A DNA stretch of 64,000 bases from Leifsonia sp. PS1209 (GTDB taxonomy: Bacteria > Actinomycetota > Actinomycetes > Actinomycetales > Microbacteriaceae): NCBI RefSeq assembly GCF_012317045.1, contig NZ_CP051154.1, positions 3,224,001 through 3,288,000 of the forward strand, given 5' to 3'. Each line of letters begins with the position of its first letter. Positions within the stretch are counted from its first letter, which is position 1. Positions 34,020-42,412 of the stretch are shown here, in pieces. The notes below the pieces were generated by a model. It did no database searches, had not been told where the DNA came from, and was given only the letters and a program-made list of their open reading frames with translations. Position numbers and translations under genes: made by a program.

Positions 34020-34795
34020 CCCGCACCTACCTCGTCACCGGAGCCGCGAGCGGCATCGGTAAGTCGACAGCCGAACTCCTGCGCTCCGGCGGACATCGCG
34101 TGATCGGCGCCGACCTCGCCGGCACCGACATCTCCGCCGACCTCTCCACCGCGGAGGGACGCGCGACGCTCGTCGAGAAGGCGACTGAGCTCTCCGGCGG
34201 AGTGCTCGACGGCGTGCTCGCCGTCGCCGGGCTGAGCGCCGGCATCCCCGTCACCGCAGCCGTCAACTACTACGGCGCCATCGGGACGCTCGACGGGCTG
34301 CGCCCGCTGCTCGCCGCCTCCAGCGCTCCCCGCGCCGTGGCCGTGGCGTCGATGGCCTCGCTGCAGAGCCACGACGAAACGCTGGTCGACCTGCTGCTCG
34401 ACGGCACCGAGGAGGATGCGCTCGCCCGCGCCACCGTGCTCGCCGAGTCCCCGGCCACCGCGCACCAGATCTACTCGTCCAGCAAGCGCGCGCTCGCCCG
34501 CTGGCTGCGCCGGAACGCCGCGACACCGAAGTGGGCGGGCGCGAGCATCCCGCTCAACGCCATCGCCCCCGGCGTCGTTCTCACCCCGATGACCGCGGAG
34601 CTGGTCGCCACACCGGAGGGCCGCGCCCGTCTGAACGAGCAGGTGCCGATGCCCCTCAACGGGCCGTTCGGCCCCGAGGTCGCCGCCGAGCTGCTGGTCT
34701 GGCTCGCCGGCGAGCAGAACTCGCACCTGTGCGGACAGGTGATCTTCGTCGACGGCGGCTACGAAGTCACCGTGCGCGGTGACAGCACCTGGTGA
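34016..34795 (+). CDS. Short-chain dehydrogenase/reductase
   Basis: 259 residues. Nucleotide motif TYLVTGAASGIGKSTAELL at the N-terminus, VLAVAGLS (NAG-like) in the middle, the catalytic Ser in VAVASMASLQ and Y/K in QIYSSSKRALARW, ending CGQVIFVDGGYE. A roughly 30-residue insertion between Ser and Tyr (DETLVDLLLDGTEEDALARA) is like that of 3-alpha-hydroxysteroid/carbonyl reductase-type SDRs, so a ketone or aldehyde substrate is likely. It is co-translated with MarR and followed by a strong terminator. It is not a copy of the deleted SDR at 27866, whose tail differs. Confidence 0.88.
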   Translation: MTRTYLVTGAASGIGKSTAELLRSGGHRVIGADLAGTDISADLSTAEGRATLVEKATELSGGVLDGVLAVAGLSAGIPVTAAVNYYGAIGTLDGLRPLLAASSAPRAVAVASMASLQSHDETLVDLLLDGTEEDALARATVLAESPATAHQIYSSSKRALARWLRRNAATPKWAGASIPLNAIAPGVVLTPMTAELVATPEGRARLNEQVPMPLNGPFGPEVAAELLVWLAGEQNSHLCGQVIFVDGGYEVTVRGDSTW

Positions 34796-34806
34796 GCTGA
34801 TCCGGA

Positions 34807-34848
34807 CGGCCGCGAGCGGAGGGATGTCCGCTCGCGGCCGCTTTTGTT
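34807..34848 (+). terminator. Intrinsic terminator after the MarR-SDR operon
   Basis: CGGCCGCGAGCGGA (34807-34820) and TCCGCTCGCGGCCG (34827-34840) are perfect 14-bp arms with a GGGATG loop, followed by CTTTTGTT. This is the clearest rho-independent terminator in the window. Confidence 0.88.
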
Positions 34849-34866
34849 GCTATGGTCTGGATAGTT

Positions 34867-34883
34867 ATTTCCACGTTGCAACT
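34867..34883. promoter_or_regulatory. LacI-C operator upstream of the MFS-GH2 operon
   Basis: ATTTCCACGTTGCAACT, 19 bp before the MFS start. TTTCCACGTTGCAAC is repeated exactly at 45176-45190 and its 14-bp core TTTCCACGTTGCAA recurs in reverse at 43964-43977. Confidence 0.7.
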
Positions 34884-34901
34884 CTCGATGATGAGGATGT
34901 G

Positions 34902-36218
34902 ATGGGTCCACGAACCGAACCCGCAGCCCCCGCAGCAACCCGCGCGACCCGTCCCGTCCTCGGCGGCAGGACCTGGCTGGCGCTCGTCGTCGTCGGCCTG
35001 GTCGGCCAGCTGGCCTGGACCGTCGAGAACATGTACCTCAACGTGTACGTGTACGACACCATCTCGCCCGACCCCAACGTCATCGCCATCCTGGTCGGGT
35101 CGAGCGCGGTCGCCGCGACCGTCGCCACACTGCTCGTCGGAGCCTGGTCCGACCGGATGGGTCGCCGCCGCGCGCTCATCGCCGTCGGCTACGTCGCCTG
35201 GGGCATCTGCACGGCCGCGTTCGGATTCGTCGGAGCCCCGTCCGGTGCTGAAGCTCCCACCGGGGCCGCCCTCATCGGCGCCATCGTCGCGATCGTGCTG
35301 CTCGACTGCGTGATGAGCGCGTTCGGCTCCGGCGCCAACGACGCCGCGTTCAGCGCGTGGGTGACAGACTCCACCGCTCCGGCCAACCGGGGCAGGGTCG
35401 ACGGCGTGCTCGCCGTGCTCCCGCTGATCGCCATGCTGCTGGTGTTCGGGCTGCTCGACGGCCTCACCCGCGCCGGAGACTGGAAGCTGTTCTTCGGCGT
35501 GGTCGGCATCGTCACCATCGCGACGGGCGCGCTGTCGTGGTTCCTCATCCGGGATCGCGGCGTTCCGGCCAGGCGGGAGCACATCCTGAGCGCAGTGGTG
35601 CACGGTCTGCGCCCGAGCACGGTCAGGCGACAGCCGGCCCTCTATCTCACGCTGGCGATCTGGGCCGTCATCGGGACGAGCACTCAGGTGTTCCTGCCCT
35701 TCGTCATCATCTACCTGCAGCGCTACCTCCGCATCGAGTCGTACGCGCTCGCCCTCGGGATCGTCCTGATCCTGGCGTCCGCGCTGAGCATCGTCGCCGG
35801 CCGCGTGATGGACAGGGTGGGCAAGGCCAGATTCCTGCTCCCCGCCGTCGGCGTCTTCGCTGTCGGCCTGATCGCCATGACCTTCGCGCGCGACCTGCCG
35901 CTGGTCATCGCGGCGGCCACGGTGATGATGGCGGGCATGATGGCGTCACTGGCGACGGTCTCCGCGATGACCCGCGACCACACCCCGGCCGACCGTGCGG
36001 GCGCCGTGCAGGGCATCCGGATGATCCTCGCGGTGATGATCCCGATGATCGCCGGTCCGTTCCTCGGCGCCGCTGTCATCTCCGGTGCGGCGAACACGTA
36101 CACCTCGCTCGGCGTCGTGCAGCCGGTGCCCGGTCCGGAGATCTTCGCGACGGCGGCCGTGGTGCTCGTGCTCGTTCCCGTGCTCGTCGCCGTGCGCGCG
36201 AAGTGGGGCCGCTCGTGA
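34902..36218 (+). CDS. MFS transporter (sugar-type, linked to GH2)
   Basis: 438 residues with about 12 membrane helices. The first is WLALVVVGLVGQLAWTVENM, and VGAWSDRMGRRRALIAVGYV carries the loop 2-3 motif D-R-x-G-R-R. The gap between helix 6 and 7 is short. Homologues beginning with an AWTVENMYLNVYVYD segment are commonly found beside glycoside hydrolases in actinobacteria (general knowledge), suggesting glycoside import or sugar export. The ATG at 34902 follows GAGG with good spacing; earlier in-frame starts lie inside the operator and terminator. It overlaps the GH2 gene by 4 bp. Confidence 0.85.
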   Translation: MGPRTEPAAPAATRATRPVLGGRTWLALVVVGLVGQLAWTVENMYLNVYVYDTISPDPNVIAILVGSSAVAATVATLLVGAWSDRMGRRRALIAVGYVAWGICTAAFGFVGAPSGAEAPTGAALIGAIVAIVLLDCVMSAFGSGANDAAFSAWVTDSTAPANRGRVDGVLAVLPLIAMLLVFGLLDGLTRAGDWKLFFGVVGIVTIATGALSWFLIRDRGVPARREHILSAVVHGLRPSTVRRQPALYLTLAIWAVIGTSTQVFLPFVIIYLQRYLRIESYALALGIVLILASALSIVAGRVMDRVGKARFLLPAVGVFAVGLIAMTFARDLPLVIAAATVMMAGMMASLATVSAMTRDHTPADRAGAVQGIRMILAVMIPMIAGPFLGAAVISGAANTYTSLGVVQPVPGPEIFATAAVVLVLVPVLVAVRAKWGRS

Positions 36219-38038
36219 GTCTGAGGACGCCGTGGGCCGACTCCCTCGACCGGGATGCCGTGCTGCAGGAGTACCCGCGCCCGCAGCTCGTGCGCGACAG
36301 CTACCTCAACCTCAACGGCCGGTGGGAGTACGCGATCACCGACAGCGCAGAGCATCCGGTGGACTGGGACGGCGACATCCTCGTGCCGTTCTCCCCGGAG
36401 GCGGAGCTCTCCGGCGTCGGGCGGCAGCTGCTTCCTGGACGGCACCTCTGGTACCGGCGCACGGTGCGCATCCCGAGCGGGTTCGCGGAGGACAGGGTGC
36501 TGCTGCACTTCGGGGCCGTCGACCAGGACTGCGTCGTGTACCTCGACGGCGTTCGGGTGGGCGGGCACTCCGGCGGGTTCCTGCCGTTCTGCATCGACCT
36601 CGGTTCCGCTCTGTCCGACGAGGCCGAGCACGTGCTGACCGTCGACGTGGTCGACGTCAGCGACACGAGCCACCGTTCCCGCGGCAAGCAGGCGCTGCGC
36701 CGCGGGGGCATCTGGTACACCGCGCAGTCCGGGATCTGGCAGACGGTCTGGCTGGAGTCCGTGCCGGCGGTGCACGTGCAGCGGCTCGACATCCGGCCGC
36801 TGCTCGCGGACGCCACGGTCGAGGTGACCGTGATCGGCAGCGCCGCCTCGACGACCACCGAGGCCACGGTCGTCCTGACCGCCGATGGCGCGGTGGTGTC
36901 GAGCGGCAGCGGCAGGCCGGGCGAGCCGATCACCCTCCCCGTCGACGACGTGCGTGCGTGGAGCCCGGAGGATCCGTACCTCTACGACCTCGAGGTGCGA
37001 CTCGGCAGCGACAGCGTCACCAGCTACGTCGGGATGCGCTCCGTCGGCGTCGAGCGCGACGGGAACGGCATGCCCCGACTGCTCCTCAACGGCCGCCCGT
37101 ACTTCCACGCCGGCGTCCTCGACCAGGGCTACTGGCCGGACGGCCTGCTCACCGCACCCTCCGACGACGCGCTCATCCACGACATCCAGAGCATGAAGGA
37201 GCTCGGCTTCACGATGCTGCGCAAGCACATCAAGGTCGAGTCGCTGCGCTGGTACCACCACTGCGACAGGCTCGGGATGCTCGTGTGGCAGGACATGGTG
37301 AACGGCGGCCGCCGGTACAACCCGGCGGTCATCACCGCACCGGTTCTGCTGCCCGTGCGCATCGACGACCGGCGGCATCGCGTCTTCGGCAGGCAGGATG
37401 CCGCGGGGCGCGAGGAGTTCCAGCGCGAGCTCGCCGAGACCGTCACGCTGCTGAAGAGCGTGCCGAGCGTGGTGGCCTGGGTGCCGTTCAACGAGGGCTG
37501 GGGGCAGTTCGACGCCCTCGACGCCGTGGAGCGCATCCGGTCGCTCGACCAGGACAGGGTCATCGACCACGCGAGCGGCTGGCACGACCAGGGCGGCGGC
37601 GACCTGCGCAGCCTGCACGTCTACTTCCGCCGCATCCGGCCGTCCAGGAGCTGGGGCCGCGACGGGCGCGCCGTCGTCGTGTCCGAGTACGGCGGGTACA
37701 GCCTCCGCCTCGCGGGGCACGCGTTCAGCGACCGCGAGTTCGGCTATCGCAGACTCCCGTCCGTCTCCGCGTTCACGGATGCGTTCGCCGCACTGCACAG
37801 GAACGAGGTGCTTCCCGCCATCGCGGAGGGGCTGTCCGGGATCGTGTACACGCAGCTCGCCGATGTCGAGGACGAGCTGAACGGCCTCCTCACCGCCGAC
37901 CGGACCGTGCTGAAGGCCGACGCGGACACCGTCCGCACGATCATCCGGGAGCTGGCCGCGCGGTTCGCGCTCGTCGCCCCACCGAATCCGCCGGCACACG
38001 AAGGAGTCCATGATGGGTCGCAGAATCGTCGAGCGTGA
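36215..38038 (+). CDS. GH2-family glycoside hydrolase (cytoplasmic)
   Basis: 607 residues. Domain order is that of GH2: a sugar-binding sandwich (residues about 20-190, YLNLNGRWEYAI, GGHSGGFLPFCIDLG), an immunoglobulin-like domain (190-285) and a TIM barrel (285-600). Acid/base E427 sits in AWVPFNEGWGQF and nucleophile E491 in VVVSEYGGYS. No signal peptide, so it hydrolyses an imported beta-galactoside, glucuronide, mannoside or alpha-arabinoside type bond. The GTG start overlaps the MFS stop (GTGA). Its last 26 bases overlap the DUF2804 gene in another frame, so three genes are coupled. Confidence 0.9.
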   Translation: MSLRTPWADSLDRDAVLQEYPRPQLVRDSYLNLNGRWEYAITDSAEHPVDWDGDILVPFSPEAELSGVGRQLLPGRHLWYRRTVRIPSGFAEDRVLLHFGAVDQDCVVYLDGVRVGGHSGGFLPFCIDLGSALSDEAEHVLTVDVVDVSDTSHRSRGKQALRRGGIWYTAQSGIWQTVWLESVPAVHVQRLDIRPLLADATVEVTVIGSAASTTTEATVVLTADGAVVSSGSGRPGEPITLPVDDVRAWSPEDPYLYDLEVRLGSDSVTSYVGMRSVGVERDGNGMPRLLLNGRPYFHAGVLDQGYWPDGLLTAPSDDALIHDIQSMKELGFTMLRKHIKVESLRWYHHCDRLGMLVWQDMVNGGRRYNPAVITAPVLLPVRIDDRRHRVFGRQDAAGREEFQRELAETVTLLKSVPSVVAWVPFNEGWGQFDALDAVERIRSLDQDRVIDHASGWHDQGGGDLRSLHVYFRRIRPSRSWGRDGRAVVVSEYGGYSLRLAGHAFSDREFGYRRLPSVSAFTDAFAALHRNEVLPAIAEGLSGIVYTQLADVEDELNGLLTADRTVLKADADTVRTIIRELAARFALVAPPNPPAHEGVHDGSQNRRA

Positions 38039-39023
38039 GCTGACGGAGCCCGTGTCGCTCTGCCTCGCGGATGGGCGGCTCGACCGCCGCTCGGTCGGCT
38101 GGTCGCGCACACCGCTGCACGACACGTCCGGCATCGACGGCCGCACCGTCTGGGGCCGCAACAAGCGCTGGGAGTACTGGGCCGTCACGACGCCGACGCA
38201 CATCGTGTCTCTCACCGTCTCGTCGCTCGACTACGCGGCGGTGCACGGGATCATGGTCCACGACATCCGGTCGGGCGCGACCGTCGAACGCGGAGCCGTC
38301 TCCCCCCTCGCCGGGAGCGCGACCCTCCCTCCCCGGCTGGGCGCGTCGTCGGCCAGGGCGCGCACCCGCTCGCTCTCCATCGACATCGACGAGCTGCCGG
38401 GCGGCACGCGCCTGCGGGGAACAGCACCCGGCGTCGCCTTCGACATCACCGCCGAGCGTCCGGACGGACACGAGGTGCTCGCCGTCGTCGTCCCCTGGTC
38501 GCACAAGCGCTTCCAGTACACGGTCAAAGACGTCGCGCGCCCCGCCACCGGCTGGCTGGACATCGACGGCACGCGCGTGGAGCTGCCGTCCGGCGAGAGC
38601 TGGGCCGTGCTCGACCACGGCAGAGGGCGCTGGCCGTACCGGATGCGGTGGAACTGGGGCGCGGCATCCGGTGTGGTCGACGGGAGGACGATCGGCCTGC
38701 AGCTCGGCGGGAGGTGGACGGACGGGACGGGCTCCACGGAGAACGGCGTGCTCGTCGACGGCGTGCTGCACAAGATCAGCGAAGAGCTCGACTGGGCATA
38801 CGACGAACGGGACTGGCTGGCGCCGTGGCGCATCCACGGCAGCAGCGTCGACGTGACCTTCGTGCCGTTCTGGGACCACACCAGCTCGACGGAATTGGGC
38901 GTCTTCGGCAGCCGCGGCCACCAGTGCTTCGGCCACTACTCCGGGTGGGCCGACACCGCGGAGGGGCGCATCCGGATCGACGGGCTGCTCGGCTGGGCGG
39001 AAGACGTGCGCAACCGCTGGTGA
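38013..39023 (+). CDS. DUF2804 protein, paralogue 1
   Basis: 336 residues. DUF2804 features are WGRNKRWEYWAVTTPTHIVS, VVPWSHKRFQYTVKD, VLDHGRGRWPYRMRWNWGAA, LGGRWTDGTGSTENGVLVDG and CFGHYSGWADT. The fold is believed to be a lipocalin-like double domain related to AttH/carotenoid-hydratase proteins, but no enzymatic role is established to my knowledge. The ATG at 38013 is spaced 6 bp from GGAG (38003-38006); an ATG at 38010 is too close. It is the third gene of the MFS-GH2 operon and converges with a small gene. The second copy is at 39521 on the other strand. Confidence 0.85.
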   Translation: MGRRIVERELTEPVSLCLADGRLDRRSVGWSRTPLHDTSGIDGRTVWGRNKRWEYWAVTTPTHIVSLTVSSLDYAAVHGIMVHDIRSGATVERGAVSPLAGSATLPPRLGASSARARTRSLSIDIDELPGGTRLRGTAPGVAFDITAERPDGHEVLAVVVPWSHKRFQYTVKDVARPATGWLDIDGTRVELPSGESWAVLDHGRGRWPYRMRWNWGAASGVVDGRTIGLQLGGRWTDGTGSTENGVLVDGVLHKISEELDWAYDERDWLAPWRIHGSSVDVTFVPFWDHTSSTELGVFGSRGHQCFGHYSGWADTAEGRIRIDGLLGWAEDVRNRW

Positions 39024-39026
39024 CGC

Positions 39027-39353
39027 TCAGCCGATGAGCGCGTGCGCCCTGGCCGGGAACGACGTCGGAGACTCGGCGAGCAGCGTGAAGACGCCGAGCT
39101 CGCCGATCACGCTGTGCAGCACCCAGGTCCTGCTGTGCAGGCCGCCGGACGACGCGTAGTCGACCACGATCATGTCCGGATGCGGGGCGTCGCCCTCCAG
39201 GCGCAGGATGCGGGCGGTGCCGGAACCGGCCGGCCCGCTCAGCCAGGCCGAGCATCCGCCCTGGTCGTCGCCGGAGCGGGGAGAGGCGATGGCGAGCGCT
39301 GCGTCGCTGACGCGGAGCACGGCGGGAGTCTGGCGCGTGGTCTTCACTGACAT
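39027..39353 (-). CDS. Hypothetical protein, 108 residues
   Basis: I do not recognise the family. A strand-rich, soluble protein: AVLRVSDAALAIASP, CSAWLSGPAGSGTARILRL, MIVVDYASSGGLHSRTWVLH, LGVFTLLAESPTS. The pattern suggests a small beta-sandwich or barrel. The ATG at 39353 is preceded by GGAGACCGCACC. It is the last gene of the minus-strand importer/DUF2804 run but is separated from DUF2804 by 167 bp with two hairpins, so it may be transcribed at a lower level. Its 3' end is 3 bp from the end of the convergent DUF2804 paralogue 1. Confidence 0.6.
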   Translation of the reverse strand: MSVKTTRQTPAVLRVSDAALAIASPRSGDDQGGCSAWLSGPAGSGTARILRLEGDAPHPDMIVVDYASSGGLHSRTWVLHSVIGELGVFTLLAESPTSFPARAHALIG

Positions 39354-39407
39354 GGTGCGGTCTCCGATCGGTGCGGGTGGTGGTGCTGTGAAGGTGGTGC
39401 TGTGGTG

Positions 39408-39441
39408 AGCGGGGCGCCGCATATCGGTACAGCGCCCCGCT
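39408..39441 (-). terminator. Hairpin downstream of DUF2804 paralogue 2
   Basis: AGCGGGGCGC (39408-39417) pairs perfectly with GCGCCCCGCT (39432-39441) around a 14-nt loop. There is no T-run on the minus strand. A smaller hairpin, CGGGCC-CGGA-GGCCCG, lies at 39494-39509, just after the DUF2804 stop. Together they could end or attenuate the operon before the small gene at 39353. Confidence 0.55.
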
Positions 39442-39520
39442 CGGCTCCGGCTGCGGTAGTGGACCTACGCAGTGGCGTCCGGAGCGGTCTGTACGGGCCC
39501 GGAGGCCCGGGTGAGGTGCG

Positions 39521-40555
39521 TCACCAGCGGCGTTCGACCTCCTCGACGTGGCCGAAGACATCCGCGAACTGGACGACCTCGCCGGTCTCGAGCGTGATCC
39601 GCCCGGAGTAGTGGCCGAAACAGCTGTCCGCCCTGCTCATCACGATCCAGCGGTCGAACACGTGCCGGGAGTGGTGCTCCGGGGTGAAGGTGACCTCCAC
39701 GCCGGGACCGGTGAGGGTCCAGGGCCGCAGCCACGCCGTCGGGTCGTAGCGCCAGTCGAGGTGCGAGCTGATCTTGTGCAGGCGGCCGTCGACGCGGATC
39801 CAGTTCTCGGTCGACGGCGTTCCGTCCGTCCACTTGCCGCCGAACTGCAGGCCGAGCTCCCGCCCGTCCGCGCTCAGGCCGTTGCCTGCTCCCCAGTTCC
39901 AGAAGGTGAAGTACGGCCAGCGGCCACGACCGCGGTCGTGCACGGCGTACGACTCGTCCGGCTCGATGTGGTGGGTGACGCCGTCCACGACGATCACGCC
40001 CTGCGCGCGCAGGCAGTTGTCCTTCTTCGTGTACTGGAAGACGCGGTCGCTCCACGGGACGACGACGCCCATCGACTCGTGATCCGGTTCGCCGATGATG
40101 CGCAGGTCGACCGAGATGCGCGCAGACTCGGCGTGCAGCACGGTGTTCACCCCGCGCGGCGTCATCCTGACCAGCACGTCGTTGCGGCTTGCCTCCATCG
40201 GCTCGCGGTTGGTCTCGTCGCGCATCCCGCCTGCTCCGGGGAACCAGGTGTTCCCGCCCTGCCGGATCTCGGTGTACGTGGCGCGATCGAGGTGGGTGAC
40301 GGAGACGTTCGCGCGGTAGTCGTGGTGCGAGATGTTCATCGTGACGATCGACGTCGGCGTGACGATGGCCCAGTACTCGAAGCGCTTGTTGCGCCCCCAG
40401 CCCGGCAACCCCGTCCTGTGCAGCGCCCTGCGCGTCCAGCCGACCGCCGCCGGGTTCAGCTTGCCCGATGGGAGGCACAGCTCCGTCGTCTCGGTGATCT
40501 CGCGCTCGATGACGCTCTCGCCACCGGGCTCCACCTGTTTGAGAGGTAGCCTCAC
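39521..40555 (-). CDS. DUF2804 protein, paralogue 2
   Basis: 344 residues, clearly homologous along its length to the protein at 38013: REITETTELCLPSGKLN, GRNKRFEYWAIVTPTSIVT, VVPWSDRVFQYTKKDNC, DRGRGRWPYFTFWNWGAG, LQFGGKWTDGTPSTENWIRV and CFGHYSGRITLE. The invariant Trp/Arg/Asp residues are kept in both, while the middle third differs, so they have diverged and probably handle different substrates. It follows the MalG-type permease by 36 bp on the importer operon. Two DUF2804 genes in facing operons of one regulon suggest a role in the sugar pathway rather than in lipid metabolism, which is inference. Confidence 0.85.
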   Translation of the reverse strand: MRLPLKQVEPGGESVIEREITETTELCLPSGKLNPAAVGWTRRALHRTGLPGWGRNKRFEYWAIVTPTSIVTMNISHHDYRANVSVTHLDRATYTEIRQGGNTWFPGAGGMRDETNREPMEASRNDVLVRMTPRGVNTVLHAESARISVDLRIIGEPDHESMGVVVPWSDRVFQYTKKDNCLRAQGVIVVDGVTHHIEPDESYAVHDRGRGRWPYFTFWNWGAGNGLSADGRELGLQFGGKWTDGTPSTENWIRVDGRLHKISSHLDWRYDPTAWLRPWTLTGPGVEVTFTPEHHSRHVFDRWIVMSRADSCFGHYSGRITLETGEVVQFADVFGHVEEVERRW

Positions 40556-40591
40556 TCGTTCCGGCCTTTCTGTCTGTCGTCGTTCATGGGA

Positions 40592-41488
40592 TCAGCCCTT
40601 CGTGGCGCCGTCGGCGAGGCCGCGGATCAGCCACTTCTGGACGAGGAGGGCGAGGATCACGACGGGCACGACCGTGAGCATGCCTGCTGCGGACAGCGCT
40701 CCCCAGTTGGCGCCGTGCTCGGTGTCGCCCGCCATCCCGGCGATGGCGACGGGGAGCGTCGTGGCCTTGCGATTGGTCAGCACCAGGGCGAAGAGGAGCT
40801 CCTCCCAGGCCAGGATGATGCTGAAGATGAAGGTGGAGATGAGTCCGGGTGCGGAGATCGGCACGATGATCCGGAAGAAGGCGCCCATCCGGGAGCAGCC
40901 GTCGATCATGGCCGACTCCTCCAGCTCCTTCGGCAGCGCGAGGAAGAACCCGCGCATCAGCCACATCACGTACGGGATGACGAACGAGCAGTACGCGAGG
41001 ATGAGCGTGATGTGCGTGTCCGTGATCCCGAGCGTGCGGGCCACGAGGAACATCGGCACGGCCAGGGCGATCGGCGGAACACCGCGGGAGGCGAGGATCA
41101 GCACGCCGATCGTGGCTGCGCCCTTGATCTTCAGGCGGGACAGCGCGTAGCCGGCCATCGCTCCGGCGACCAGCGACAGGATGCCCGCACCGCCCGCCAC
41201 GATGATCGTGTTGATCATCTTCGGGCCGAGGCCGCCCTGCACGAACGCCTGCACGTACTGGTTGAGCGTCGGATCGAAGAAGATCGTCGGCGGGGTGGTG
41301 AAGATGTCCCTCTGCTGCTTGAACGAGGTGAGGAGCATCCAAAGCAGCGGCAGCAGGAAGAGCGCGCAGATGATGACGCCCGACCAGATGCGGGCCCGCT
41401 CGCTGCGGCGTCGCCGGACGATGGCGGAGGTCTTGGGCTGCTTCGTCTGCTCCCTGAGACTCTCCCTGTCCCTGGTGATCGTGGTCAC
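40592..41488 (-). CDS. CUT1 sugar ABC importer, permease (MalG type)
   Basis: 298 residues. A basic N-terminus (IVRRRRSERARIW) leads to helix 1 (SGVIICALFLLPLLWMLLTS). The EAA loop is AMIDGCSRMGAFFRIIVPIS. GTG at 41488 is the start: it overlaps the upstream permease stop by 4 bp and no ATG lies near the expected N-terminus. Third gene of the region C importer operon (binding protein, two permeases, DUF2804). No ATPase gene is present. Confidence 0.9.
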   Translation of the reverse strand: MTTITRDRESLREQTKQPKTSAIVRRRRSERARIWSGVIICALFLLPLLWMLLTSFKQQRDIFTTPPTIFFDPTLNQYVQAFVQGGLGPKMINTIIVAGGAGILSLVAGAMAGYALSRLKIKGAATIGVLILASRGVPPIALAVPMFLVARTLGITDTHITLILAYCSFVIPYVMWLMRGFFLALPKELEESAMIDGCSRMGAFFRIIVPISAPGLISTFIFSIILAWEELLFALVLTNRKATTLPVAIAGMAGDTEHGANWGALSAAGMLTVVPVVILALLVQKWLIRGLADGATKG

Positions 41489-42408
41489 AGTCTGTCCTCC
41501 AGTTTCTTGCTGCCCAGCAGGAACACGAACGTGAGGATCATCGTGATGACGAGCACGATCACCGCCATCGCCGACGACTCGCTGAACTTGAGCAATCGGA
41601 ACGCCTGTTGATAGATGAAGAGGTTGACGACGTTCGTCGCCTCCCCCGGGCCGCCGTTCGTGGTCGCGAGGATGATGTCGAACATCTTCACCGCACCCAG
41701 CCAGCGCACCACGAAGGTCGCGGCGATGATCGGGCCCAGCATGGGGAGGCTGACCGATTTGAGCGTCTGCCACCAGTTGGCCCCGTCCACCTTGGCCGCC
41801 TCGAACACGTCCTTCGGCAGCGCGAGCAGCGCGGCGGCGGCGATCAGGGCGACGAACGGCACGGAGCGCCAGGTGTCGATGAGAACCACGCTGATCATCG
41901 ACATGGTCGCGTTGCCGAACCAGTCGATCGGCGGGATCCCGAACAGGCCGAGGAACCAGCCGACCACACCCCAGAGCGGGTCGAGGATCATCTTCCAGAT
42001 CCCGCCGGAGACGACGGGGGCCACGACCATCGGGATGAGGAAGAGGGCGCGGACGATGCCACGCCCTCTCCACTCGGCGTTCATCAGATAGGCGATCCCG
42101 AAACCGAGCACGATCTGCAGCGGAAGAGCGAGCACCAGGTAGATGCCGGTGACGACCAGGGAGTTCTGGAACGTCTCGTTCTGCAGTGCGGCCGTGTAGT
42201 TCTCGAGACCGACCCATTCGGTCGGTGAGAACGTTGCGAGGTCGAACTTCGAGAAGCTGATCTGCAGCGTGTAGAGCAATGGATATGCGAGGACAGCGGC
42301 GAGGAGCACCGTTGCCGGCAGCATGAACGTCCATCTGCTGAAGATGTCCCGCATCCGCGAGACGCGACGAGCGCGGTCCACACGCTGTCTCGTGAGTTCG
42401 ACCGTCAT
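41485..42408 (-). CDS. CUT1 sugar ABC importer, permease (MalF type)
   Basis: 307 residues. Helix 1 is WTFMLPATVLLAAVLAYPLL and the EAA loop reads AKVDGANWWQTLKSVSLPML. TNGGPGEATNVVN before the last helices is the MalF/UgpA-type motif. It starts 4 bp after the binding-protein stop, with no hairpin between them, unlike the region A and D importers. Partner of the permease at 40592. Confidence 0.9.
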   Translation of the reverse strand: MTVELTRQRVDRARRVSRMRDIFSRWTFMLPATVLLAAVLAYPLLYTLQISFSKFDLATFSPTEWVGLENYTAALQNETFQNSLVVTGIYLVLALPLQIVLGFGIAYLMNAEWRGRGIVRALFLIPMVVAPVVSGGIWKMILDPLWGVVGWFLGLFGIPPIDWFGNATMSMISVVLIDTWRSVPFVALIAAAALLALPKDVFEAAKVDGANWWQTLKSVSLPMLGPIIAATFVVRWLGAVKMFDIILATTNGGPGEATNVVNLFIYQQAFRLLKFSESSAMAVIVLVITMILTFVFLLGSKKLEDRL

Positions 42409-42412
42409 GTTC

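Noticed and set aside
34779..34901. An upstream start (34779) for the MFS gene adding 41 residues
   Set aside because: The extra stretch covers the terminator and the LacI-C operator and reads as non-protein sequence. The ATG at 34902 has a proper ribosome site.
38013..40555. The two DUF2804 genes as arms of a recent inverted duplication
   Set aside because: Protein similarity is moderate and limited to conserved motifs; the DNA does not show long matching arms.
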